A stretch of DNA of 32,220 nucleotides from Pseudomonadota bacterium (GTDB lineage: Bacteria > Pseudomonadota > Alphaproteobacteria > Rickettsiales > UBA1997): positions 1-32,220 of the forward strand of contig RFYG01000005.1 in the NCBI GenBank assembly GCA_009925685.1, in the 5' to 3' direction. A model generated the notes under the pieces. That model ran no database searches, was not told the DNA's origin, and saw only the letters and a program-made list of their open reading frames with translations. Positions within the stretch are counted from its first letter, which is position 1; every line of letters starts with the position of its first letter. Below are positions 17,724 through 26,594 of this stretch, piece after piece. Made by a program: the position numbers and the translations under genes.

Positions 17724-18519
17724 AGTTGACAAGATATCTCGCCACCGTGATGGTGGTGGCGAGATCAATTGGCTCTGGGTTGGTGGCAAAAACCCATGTT
17801 TTTTGATTTTAAAAAATCGCCAAAGACAGATATTCGAAATTTTAATCACAGAAAATAACCGCGAGAGTTTCAATAATTTTATAAAAAAAAATTCATTAGA
17901 GCGCTTCCTTAAAATTACTAAAATTGTAGATAATAATTTTTTGAATCAAACATTACCCCGAGATTTTGTGCACCAAGGTATTGCGGTAAAGGTTTCAAAA
18001 ATAAACTTAAAAACGCAATTCGAGTTACTTGAAGAGCTGAATCATATTGATGATAAAAACGATCTTCCAAATATCTTAATCCTTGACCAAATTACCGATC
18101 CGCAAAATGTTGGCGCTATTATTCGAAGTGCCGTAGCTTTTGATTTTAATAAAATTATTTTTTGCTCACATAATTGTGCAAAAGAATCTTCGTCAATGAT
18201 TAAAGCCTCCGCTGGGAATATTGAATTTGCAGAGTTATATGTCGCAAGTAATTTAAACAATCTTTTAGATAAATTAAAAAAAATCGGTTTTTGGTGCGTC
18301 GGATTAGCGGGGGAGGGTTCGATGAATGAGAAAAAAATTGCAGAATATAAAAATATAGCTTTAGTTGTTGGCTCGGAAGGGGACGGAATCAGAAGTTTAG
18401 TCAAAAAAAATTGCGATATTTTGGTTCGAATTAACACCAATATTGCGGTCGAAAGTCTAAATGTATCGGTTGCAACTGCGATAGCATTAAACGAAATATA
18501 TCATTCCAAAAATGTTTAA
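17698..18519 (+). CDS. rlmB: TrmH/SpoU-family rRNA 2'-O-methyltransferase (RlmB-like)
   Basis: LILDQITDPQNVGAIIRSAVAFDFNKIIF, ALVVGSEGDGIRSLVKKNCDILVRI, ESLNVSVATAIALNEI (SPOUT motifs); start MKSSNKSS chosen. Confidence 0.88.
   Translation: MKSSNKSSKVDKISRHRDGGGEINWLWVGGKNPCFLILKNRQRQIFEILITENNRESFNNFIKKNSLERFLKITKIVDNNFLNQTLPRDFVHQGIAVKVSKINLKTQFELLEELNHIDDKNDLPNILILDQITDPQNVGAIIRSAVAFDFNKIIFCSHNCAKESSSMIKASAGNIEFAELYVASNLNNLLDKLKKIGFWCVGLAGEGSMNEKKIAEYKNIALVVGSEGDGIRSLVKKNCDILVRINTNIAVESLNVSVATAIALNEIYHSKNV
17736..17765 (+). repeat. Strong inverted repeat, perfect 11-bp arms, 8-nt spacer, inside the 5' end of rlmB
   Basis: ATCTCGCCACC-GTGATGGT-GGTGGCGAGAT read directly; GC-rich against AT-rich surroundings. 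Confidence 0.9.
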
Positions 18520-19300
18520 AAATATTGGTATAATTGGTGCCAAAAATAATGATTTAGCTCTTAAGCAAAAAGATTTATTGGTACAAAAATATAATTTTCA
18601 GGATTTGACTTTATCACACCAAAATATTGGAGATTGCGATTTAATAATTGCCGTTGGTGGCGATGGTTTAATGCTTCATCTTCTTCATGATTTTGAAAAT
18701 AATCCTTTACCAATTTATGGAATTAATTGTGGAACGGTAGGTTTTTTGATGAATTCATATAATGATGGAGATTTGATTAAAGCGATTAACAGCGCTCATA
18801 TTTCCAAAATTAATCCCCTAAAAATGGTCGCAACTGATATCGATAATATTAAACATGATCATGTTGCAATCAATGAAGTTGCGCTTTTGCGCCAAACTAA
18901 TCAGGCTAGCAAAATTCAAATCGAAATAAACTCTAAAGAGCGATTATCTTGCCTAACTGCCGATGGAATACTAGTTTCAACATCTGCCGGAAGTACTGCC
19001 TACAATCTTTCGGCTGGGGGGCCAATTATTCCGTTTGGAGCAAAAATTTTAGCCTTAACCCCAATTAGTCCGTTTCGACCAAGAAAATGGAACGGGGCAT
19101 TGCTTCCATCTCAAACTAAAATAAAATTTAAAGTTTTAGATTACGATAATCGTCCAGTCAGTGCTACCGCCGATTCCCGCGAAGTTAGAAATGTAGTTGA
19201 AGTAGAAATATTTGAGGATTTAAGTAAAGAATTTAAGATTTTATTTGATCCAAACCATTCTCTTGAAGAAAGAATTATTCGTGAGCAATTTGGTAATTAA
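18512..19300 (+). CDS. nadK: NAD kinase
   Basis: 262 aa; LIIAVGGDGLMLHLLHDF, NCGTVGFLMN, LTADGILVSTSAGSTAYNLSAGGPI; 8-bp overlap with rlmB. Confidence 0.95.
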   Translation: MFKNIGIIGAKNNDLALKQKDLLVQKYNFQDLTLSHQNIGDCDLIIAVGGDGLMLHLLHDFENNPLPIYGINCGTVGFLMNSYNDGDLIKAINSAHISKINPLKMVATDIDNIKHDHVAINEVALLRQTNQASKIQIEINSKERLSCLTADGILVSTSAGSTAYNLSAGGPIIPFGAKILALTPISPFRPRKWNGALLPSQTKIKFKVLDYDNRPVSATADSREVRNVVEVEIFEDLSKEFKILFDPNHSLEERIIREQFGN

Positions 19301-19373
19301 AATATGAGAATAACAGCGATTGCTAGTTAAATTATCGCGCGTGAGAGTAAGATTAATCAAAATTATTCTTAAA

Positions 19374-19450
19374 TGGTGGGTCTGGGTGGACTTGAACCAC
19401 CGACCTCGCACTTATCAGGCGCGCACTCTAACCAACTGAGCTACAAACCC
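19374..19450 (-). tRNA. tRNA-Ile (GAT anticodon), CCA encoded
   Basis: Minus strand GGGTTTGTAGCTCAGTTGGTTAGAGTGCGCGCCTGATAAGTGCGAGGTCGGTGGTTCAAGTCCACCCAGACCCACCA; cloverleaf pairs, anticodon loop CTGATAA. Confidence 0.97.
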
Positions 19451-19719
19451 ATTCAAGAAAATTAACAACAAAAACTAGGCTAAATTTTTAGATTTTTGAA
19501 TGATTGAAATTCAAAGAAAAATTATTTAAAAAATAAGCAAATTTTTCAAATAAAGTCTAAAAATTTTATTCACCCAATCAATAATTGTCAATTGACTAAT
19601 CAAAAAAAATATAAATCATAATCGACGCAATTTGGATTAAGAGTTTGATATGTTTGCGATGGTTAAAAATTAAATTTCCGAATTAGTATATTTTTCAAAA
19701 TATCGATGGTTACCAGTTC

Positions 19720-20634
19720 ATGAAAATATTTGCTAATAAACTTGAAGAGGTTGTTCTTAATCAAAGAAAACTAAACGTTTCTTTTGAATTTTTTCCTCCA
19801 AAAAATAACGAAATGGAGTTAAAATTATGGGATGCTATTTCTAACCTTGAGCACCTAAAGCCTCATTTCGTTTCAGTGACTTATGGAGCTGGCGGTTCAA
19901 CTCGTGAAAGAACTCATCACACAATTGCTCGAATAATCAATGAAACTAAACTAAAACCCGCTTCTCACCTTACATGCGTAGGAGCCTCAAAAGAAGAAAT
20001 CGATACAATTTTGCGTAATTATTGGCAAATTGGAGTTAGGCATATTGTTGCTCTTCGAGGTGACATGCCAGCTTCAAGTCCAAATTATCAATTGCATCCA
20101 AATGGTTATAAATATGCGAATGAATTAGTTTTGGGTATAAAAAAGTTATGTTCCGAAAACATTAATTTTGATATTTCAGTAGCTGGTTATCCCGAAAAAC
20201 ATCCCGAAGCAAAGTCAATGCAAAATGATATAGATAACCTTAAACGTAAAGTTGAAGCTGGAGCCAATCGAATTATTACGCAATTCTTTTTTGATTCTGA
20301 GGTTTTTTTAAAATTTGTTGATTTATGTCGAAAAAACAAAATCGAAATTCCAATCGTTCCCGGTATTTTGCCAGTTACCAACGTTAAACAAGCAAAGCAT
20401 TTTGCTAAAATGTGCGGAGCGAAAATTCCTAAATGGATGGAAGATGTTTTTAATGGCTTAGATCAATATGGTGAAACCCGAAATTTAGTTGCTGGGATTG
20501 TGGCCACCGAATTATGTCGAATACTTCACAACAAAGGTGTTAACGATTTTCACTTTTATACTCTAAATCGAAGCGAATTAACCATGGCTATTTGCCATCT
20601 TCTTGGAGTTAGAATGCCAATAAATGAAGAATAA
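19720..20634 (+). CDS. metF: Methylenetetrahydrofolate reductase
   Basis: 304 aa; VSFEFFPPKNNEME, FVSVTYGAGGSTRERT, HIVALRGD, GANRIITQFFFD, GILPVTN, HFYTLNRSELT. Confidence 0.97.
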   Translation: MKIFANKLEEVVLNQRKLNVSFEFFPPKNNEMELKLWDAISNLEHLKPHFVSVTYGAGGSTRERTHHTIARIINETKLKPASHLTCVGASKEEIDTILRNYWQIGVRHIVALRGDMPASSPNYQLHPNGYKYANELVLGIKKLCSENINFDISVAGYPEKHPEAKSMQNDIDNLKRKVEAGANRIITQFFFDSEVFLKFVDLCRKNKIEIPIVPGILPVTNVKQAKHFAKMCGAKIPKWMEDVFNGLDQYGETRNLVAGIVATELCRILHNKGVNDFHFYTLNRSELTMAICHLLGVRMPINEE

Positions 20635-20775
20635 TTTTTTCACAACAAGGGTCAGCGGAGGGGCTATTTTATTGCTTGTAAAAAATTTAAAAGCTTGCAA
20701 TTGAATATTTTAATGTTAAGACTTGCGCCTCAATTTTCAAAAATCAATTTAATCAATAAATAAAAATAAACTAAA

Positions 20776-20994
20776 ATGCCCAAAGAAGATTTATTATCCA
20801 TGAATGGACTGGTATTAGAGGTTTTGCCCAATACTATTTTTAAAGTTGAATTAGAAAATGGTCATGTAATTATCGCCCACGCCTCTGGAAAAATCCGCAA
20901 AAATAAAATTCGTATATTAAAAGGTGATAAAGTTGAGGTTGAAATGACCACCTATGACCTTACAAAAGGCCGTATCGTTAGACGAAATATTTGA
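20776..20994 (+). CDS. infA: Translation initiation factor IF-1
   Basis: 72 aa; [60 protein letters not shown]. Confidence 0.98.
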   Translation: MPKEDLLSMNGLVLEVLPNTIFKVELENGHVIIAHASGKIRKNKIRILKGDKVEVEMTTYDLTKGRIVRRNI

Positions 20995-20998
20995 AATA

Positions 20999-23482
20999 AT
21001 GAAAAATCTTTTAATTGTTGAATCTCCCGCCAAGGCCAAAACAATTGGCAAATATCTTGGCAAAGATTACCAAGTTTTAGCCTCGTTTGGCCATATACGT
21101 GATCTCCCAAGTAAAGATGGTTCTGTTGAGCCCGATAAAGGCTTTTTGATGAACTACCAAATTTCTGCAAAATCAACCAAGCATGTCAAAGATATTGTTG
21201 ATAAAGCTAAAGATTGTCAAAAAATTATTCTTGCCCCCGACCCTGATCGTGAAGGTGAGTCAATCGCTTGGCATATCCTAGAAGTTCTAAAAAGTAAAAA
21301 AGCCCTCAAATCATCAACTCAAGTTGAGCGAGTTGTCTTTAATGCTATTACTAAAAATTCAGTTCTTGAAGCCATTAAAAAGCCCCGCCAAATTAATATG
21401 GATTTGGTCAACGCGCAACAAGCTAGAAGAGCTCTCGATTATTTGGTTGGCTTCACATTATCGCCAGTTTTGTGGCGCAAACTTCCGGGGAGTCGTTCGG
21501 CCGGAAGAGTTCAGTCGGTTGCATTAAGGCTCATTAGCGATCGAGAAGAAGAAATTGAAAAGTTTCAAACTCAAGAATATTGGGACATCAAACTTAATCT
21601 TGAAAATACTTTAAAAATTCCATTTTTGGCTACCGTTTCCGAAATTGATGGAAAAAAACTCGAAAAATTTTCGGTTACTAACGCTCAAGAAGCTGACAAG
21701 ATAAAGCAAAATTTAGAATCCAAAAATTATCGAGTTTTATCGATTACCAAAAAACAAAGTAAAAGACGTTCTTATCCACCATTTACAACTTCATCTTTGC
21801 AACAAGAATCGGCCCGCAAGTTGGGCTTCTCAGCCAGCAAAACCATGATGATTGCCCAAAAATTATATGAAGGCGTTGACATAAACGGCACTTCGCAAGG
21901 CTTGATTACCTATATGAGAACTGATTCTATCGATGTTGCCCCCGAGGCGATTGGTTTGGTTAGAAATGCCATCAATAAAATATATGGTGAAAAATATTTA
22001 CCTGAATCCCCAAATGTTTTTAAGAGTAAAGTCAAAAACGCTCAAGAAGCTCACGAAGCAATTCGCCCAACTGATTTTGCGCTTGAGCCAGATAAAATTC
22101 GCCACTCTTTAGATAATGATCAATTCGCTCTTTATAGTTTGGTATGGAAAAGAATGTTGGCTTCACAAATGAGTGATGCGATATTTGATCAAGTAATTGC
22201 CGAAATATCTTCGGAGCCATCATACGCAAAGGCTAGAGCGGTTGGATCAACCATAAAATTTGATGGTTTTTATAAAGTTTATCGCGAAGATTTTGATGAT
22301 AATTCTGAAGATGAAGATGAATCTAAAACCACATTGCCAGAGTTGACCGAAAAACAATCTTTAAATCTACTCGAAGTATCGCCAATGCAACATTTTACTG
22401 AGCCACCGCCTCGTTACTCTGAAGCTAGTTTGGTTAAAAAAATGGAAGAGCTTGGAATTGGTCGTCCCTCGACTTATGCTACAATAATTTCAGTTTTGCA
22501 AGATAGAGGTTATGTTAAGCTTGATAAAAAAAGATTTATCCCTGAAGAGCGTGGAAGAATAGTGGTTACATTTCTTAAAGAATTTTTTGTGAAATATGTT
22601 GAATATGATTACACGGCTGACCTAGAAGATGAATTAGATGTTGTCTCTAACGGAGCTATGGATTGGAAAGTTTTTTTGAAAAATTTTTGGAAAGATTTTA
22701 ATAAAAATATCGGCGATGTCATGGAAAAGCCATTTCCAGAAGTTCTAGAAGTTTTAAATCAAAAATTCGGTGAACATATTTTTGGTCGCAATGAAGATGG
22801 TAAATTGCGCAATAATTGCCCAACTTGCAAAACTGGTTCTCTTGGACTTAGGCTCGGTAAGTTCGGTTCATTTATCGGTTGCTCCAATTATCCAGATTGT
22901 AAACATACCATGCAAATTTTTGGCCAATCTGACGACTCTGGTTTTGATGAAAATGGTGATTTAAAACCACAATTTGAGCCCAGAATTTTAGGCAAAGATT
23001 CTAAATCTGGCGCAGATATTATTGTTAAAATTGGTCCCTATGGACCATATCTTGAAGTTGATAATGTCGATTTCTTAAAAGATGATGATACTTCAGAAGA
23101 AGTTTCAGCCAAAAAAACCAAAAAATCATCGAGCAAATCGCCGAGCAAAACCAAAAAAACTGCCCCGAAAGTTAAAAAACCCAAGAGAGTTTCAATTCCT
23201 AAAAATATTGATCCGGCCACAATTGATTTGAAGCAGGCTCAAGATTTATTACAATTACCTCGTGAAGTTGGAATTCACCCCGAATCTGGTCAAAAAATTA
23301 TCGCCAATATTGGTCCATTTGGTCCATATTTGTTGCATGATAAAAAATTTACTTCGGTCAAAGAAGATAATATCCTTGAAATAGGTCTTAACAGAGCTGT
23401 TGATGTTATTGCGATGGCGATTGAGAAAAAGAAATTGAACCCAACAAAACCCAGAAAATTCTCCAAAAAAACTAAGAAATAA
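20999..23482 (+). CDS. topA: DNA topoisomerase I
   Basis: MKNLLIVESPAKAKTIGKYLG, APDPDREGESIAWH, PGSRSAGRVQSVALRLI, active-site GLITYMRTDS, CPTCKTGSLGLRLGKFGSFIGCSNYPDC; start at 20999 rather than 20954. Confidence 0.97.
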   Translation: MKNLLIVESPAKAKTIGKYLGKDYQVLASFGHIRDLPSKDGSVEPDKGFLMNYQISAKSTKHVKDIVDKAKDCQKIILAPDPDREGESIAWHILEVLKSKKALKSSTQVERVVFNAITKNSVLEAIKKPRQINMDLVNAQQARRALDYLVGFTLSPVLWRKLPGSRSAGRVQSVALRLISDREEEIEKFQTQEYWDIKLNLENTLKIPFLATVSEIDGKKLEKFSVTNAQEADKIKQNLESKNYRVLSITKKQSKRRSYPPFTTSSLQQESARKLGFSASKTMMIAQKLYEGVDINGTSQGLITYMRTDSIDVAPEAIGLVRNAINKIYGEKYLPESPNVFKSKVKNAQEAHEAIRPTDFALEPDKIRHSLDNDQFALYSLVWKRMLASQMSDAIFDQVIAEISSEPSYAKARAVGSTIKFDGFYKVYREDFDDNSEDEDESKTTLPELTEKQSLNLLEVSPMQHFTEPPPRYSEASLVKKMEELGIGRPSTYATIISVLQDRGYVKLDKKRFIPEERGRIVVTFLKEFFVKYVEYDYTADLEDELDVVSNGAMDWKVFLKNFWKDFNKNIGDVMEKPFPEVLEVLNQKFGEHIFGRNEDGKLRNNCPTCKTGSLGLRLGKFGSFIGCSNYPDCKHTMQIFGQSDDSGFDENGDLKPQFEPRILGKDSKSGADIIVKIGPYGPYLEVDNVDFLKDDDTSEEVSAKKTKKSSSKSPSKTKKTAPKVKKPKRVSIPKNIDPATIDLKQAQDLLQLPREVGIHPESGQKIIANIGPFGPYLLHDKKFTSVKEDNILEIGLNRAVDVIAMAIEKKKLNPTKPRKFSKKTKK

Positions 23483-23602
23483 TTATAATTTTCGCTTGAG
23501 TTTTATAGGTTTTTAATTCAAATTTTTTTTATTCAATTCTTCCCAATCCCAAGAATTAATCGCCAAATTTTATAATAATTTTTTCGCCAAAAGCGCTAAT
23601 TA

Positions 23603-25432
23603 ATGACCAAAAATTTAGTAGAATCGGATTTAGAAAATTTTTCTATTTTTGAAAATGATGATGATATTGGTCAATTATCCCTCTTAGTAAACTCTAAGCC
23701 CGAAGCCAGTATAATATGTTCTTATAATTCAAAAGTTCCAAATTTTTTATCAATAATTCAAGCAAATAGCGAGTTTTATAAATTATTTATGCTCGATGAA
23801 ACTCGAGTTATTGGGCAAAATTATGATTTCTTATTTGATGATATTGAATTAGACAATTTTTCAGAAGATCAAATCGAATATTCAAGATTAATTAGAGCTG
23901 TGCGAGATAAAACCGAGTGCGTTGCCGTAGTATCTAGTTCATTTGAACATTTTAAGTTTGGTAATTTTAAACTTCATATTAGTTTTCATCCGCATCAAAT
24001 TAAATCAGAAAATACAATTCGTGAATATGGAATTTTTAGCTTTATCAAGGTTGATAATAATTCACAAAACGAAGACAGAAAATTAAAATCTCGAGCCAAT
24101 ATTTCTTTATTAAGAGTTTTGGAAAGGACTCTGCGAAACGAAAGGACACTTCGTGAAATTGCTAACCTAATTATCTCCGATGAAAAAATCGACAATCTAG
24201 CGCGAGCAATCGCTAAAATATTGTGCGAACATTTAAAATGTGATCGATGTATAATCCATGATTTTAAAAAGAATCGCACTGATTTTGTAATCGAGTATTC
24301 TTCGATTTTCTCGGATAAAATAATCCCCGATAAAATTACTTCTCAAAGCATTGAAAACATTCAACGATATATCAATTTTCAAAATAATTTTTATAAAAAA
24401 TTTGGCGTTAAAAACAAAAAATCATCAATTTCAATCATCAATGACATAACTAATGACAACAATTTTAACGATATTCGTGATATATGTTCAAAATATTCTA
24501 TTTCCTCGCAAATTGCCATAACCACTAATTTCAACGGCATTGTCAATGGTGCGATATATCTTCACCAATCCGAAAAACGCACTTGGATTCAAGATGAAAT
24601 TGATTTTATTGAAATTGTCGCTGAGCAGTTTTCGATTGCTCTTGATCGCTCTTCGTCAATTCAAAAAGTTATGATCGCCAATCATTCTTTAATGGAAAAA
24701 ACCCTTCAACTTAAAGACGCCCTTAAACAAGAACAAGAAATGCGTAAAATGCAAAACGAGTTTGTGGCCCTTGTTTCTCACGAGTTTAAAACTCCGTTGC
24801 AAATTATTGATGGTAATCGTGAACTGATTGCGCGAAAACTAAAAAACAACAACTATCCCCAAGACGGAGTATTTTCTTATTTAGAAAAAATTAAATCAGG
24901 CATTCAGCGAATGAACGGTCTAATTAATAGCACGCTCCACCTAGCTAAAATGGAAAATAGTGATGGCAAGATCAAGGTTGATTTACAAGAGTTCGACCTT
25001 TGCGCTTTAGTTAGCGATATTATTGATAAAAATTATAATTTGGCTCAACAAAAAAATATTCAAATTCACATGCGAATCAATGATTTGCCAAAGAGTTATG
25101 TGACTGACCAAAAGCTTCTTGATCACGCTTTGTCTAACATCGTATCGAATGCAATAAAATATTCTAACCTCAATTCAAACGTAAAAGTAATTGGCAAAAT
25201 ATTAGATGATTGTATCGCAATTCGTGTGATTGATAGCGGTATCGGTATTCCTGAAAAAGATTTATACAATATTGGTAAAAAATTTTTTAGGGCAGGTAAT
25301 TCTATCTCTGTTGCCGGAACTGGAATTGGAATTTACCTTACTAAACATTTTATTGATTTGTTGGCGGGCAAGTTAATAATTGAAAGCAAAGAAGGCGTTG
25401 GAACAACGGTCACCATAATTTTAAAAAAATAA
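23603..25432 (+). CDS. Sensor histidine kinase (PAS-like, GAF, HisKA, HATPase_c)
   Basis: 609 aa; H-box VALVSHEFKTPLQIIDGNRELI, N/G boxes NIVSNAIKY, DSGIGIPEKD, GTGIGIYLTKHFIDLLAGKLIIES; no obvious TM. Confidence 0.93.
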   Translation: MTKNLVESDLENFSIFENDDDIGQLSLLVNSKPEASIICSYNSKVPNFLSIIQANSEFYKLFMLDETRVIGQNYDFLFDDIELDNFSEDQIEYSRLIRAVRDKTECVAVVSSSFEHFKFGNFKLHISFHPHQIKSENTIREYGIFSFIKVDNNSQNEDRKLKSRANISLLRVLERTLRNERTLREIANLIISDEKIDNLARAIAKILCEHLKCDRCIIHDFKKNRTDFVIEYSSIFSDKIIPDKITSQSIENIQRYINFQNNFYKKFGVKNKKSSISIINDITNDNNFNDIRDICSKYSISSQIAITTNFNGIVNGAIYLHQSEKRTWIQDEIDFIEIVAEQFSIALDRSSSIQKVMIANHSLMEKTLQLKDALKQEQEMRKMQNEFVALVSHEFKTPLQIIDGNRELIARKLKNNNYPQDGVFSYLEKIKSGIQRMNGLINSTLHLAKMENSDGKIKVDLQEFDLCALVSDIIDKNYNLAQQKNIQIHMRINDLPKSYVTDQKLLDHALSNIVSNAIKYSNLNSNVKVIGKILDDCIAIRVIDSGIGIPEKDLYNIGKKFFRAGNSISVAGTGIGIYLTKHFIDLLAGKLIIESKEGVGTTVTIILKK

Positions 25433-25441
25433 CTCAAAAAG

Positions 25442-26590
25442 ATGAAATTCTCACACAAAATATTAACTTTTTTCATATTATTTTTTGTTTCGATTAATGC
25501 CAATGCTGAAGACAAAAGCAAGGATTCCGGATATTATTTTAGACCGACTTTATCTGGAAGTGTGCTTTATCAAATCCAAGCTGATCACATAATTAGTTCT
25601 AATAAAAAAAATAATAAAAACTCCAACGGATTTGTTTATATTGAACCAAATTTCGGCTTACATTTTGATGAAAACTGGTCAGTCAAAACCCAATGGCGCA
25701 TTCAAGACAACGCAACCCTCACCACCAGAGATAAACAAAACCCGGAACGCTACAGAACATTTTTGAGCGATAATAGAGGTTTCGCCTTATATGAAACTGG
25801 ATTGTTAATTGAAGAGTTAAAATTGTACTACGAGAATGAAGACATGAAATTCACAATTGGTAAATTTGATCCTTCTTTTGGAACTGCTCACCGAAAATCA
25901 AAAAGAATTGGGGTTTTTGCTTCGCAATTTGCCGAAGATTATAATTTGCGTGAGAAGCTTGGGGCCAACATCACAGCTCTTTTAGAAGGGAGTCAAATTT
26001 CGTTTAGCAGTTTTTTTACCGATTCAACTGATTTAAGCAAAAGTGCCATAAATGATCGCGGAAGGGAATTGAGTAATAATGGTTTATCATCCAACACCGG
26101 AAGTTTTTCTTCATATTCAGTTTTGATTGAGGGTGAAAATTTATTAACAATTGATAATTTATTTTACAATTTTGGATATAGAAGTATGGGTGTTGATGCT
26201 AGGGGCAGAAAGCGTGAAACTGGGTATGTTGCGGGTGTCGAATATCTTTACAAAATTGGTCGAGAAACCTCTTTAATTCCTTTTGTCGAAATCGTTAGAA
26301 CCGAAAATTTTTCCGGAGAAAAAGGGCGAGTTGGAAATTATGCCACCTTTGCGGCTATCGGAAAATACTCAAGTTGGACCGCTAGCGCATCGTTAATGAT
26401 TAGAAATATCAAAAGACCAAATACACTATTTGATATACCCAAATCATCAACCGATAGACAGTTACAATTTTCAATTGGTTACAAATTCACCGACAATTTG
26501 ACACTTGATGTAAGTAGAGCGGTCATTAGTGAAAACGGTTTTAGTGCCGGAATTTTTGGTGCAAGCTTAAACTATTTATACAAGTTTTAA
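25442..26590 (+). CDS. Outer-membrane beta-barrel / porin-like protein
   Basis: 382 aa; signal peptide ...ISNANA-like leader, alternating amphipathic strands, C-terminal aromatic FGASLNYLYKF. Confidence 0.75.
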   Translation: MKFSHKILTFFILFFVSINANAEDKSKDSGYYFRPTLSGSVLYQIQADHIISSNKKNNKNSNGFVYIEPNFGLHFDENWSVKTQWRIQDNATLTTRDKQNPERYRTFLSDNRGFALYETGLLIEELKLYYENEDMKFTIGKFDPSFGTAHRKSKRIGVFASQFAEDYNLREKLGANITALLEGSQISFSSFFTDSTDLSKSAINDRGRELSNNGLSSNTGSFSSYSVLIEGENLLTIDNLFYNFGYRSMGVDARGRKRETGYVAGVEYLYKIGRETSLIPFVEIVRTENFSGEKGRVGNYATFAAIGKYSSWTASASLMIRNIKRPNTLFDIPKSSTDRQLQFSIGYKFTDNLTLDVSRAVISENGFSAGIFGASLNYLYKF

Positions 26591-26594
26591 CTTC

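Noticed and set aside
18042-18440. 132-aa antisense ORF in rlmB
   Set aside because: Antisense to a clear SPOUT methyltransferase.
19620-19719. Possible SAM riboswitch upstream of metF
   Set aside because: No SAM-I or SAM-II consensus elements or pseudoknot could be recognised by eye.
20635-20775. Possible small RNA (CAAGGGTCAGCGGAGGGGCTA...) between metF and infA
   Set aside because: A few GC-rich bases and imperfect GCTTG repeats, but no match to SRP RNA, 6S, tmRNA or RNase P landmarks.
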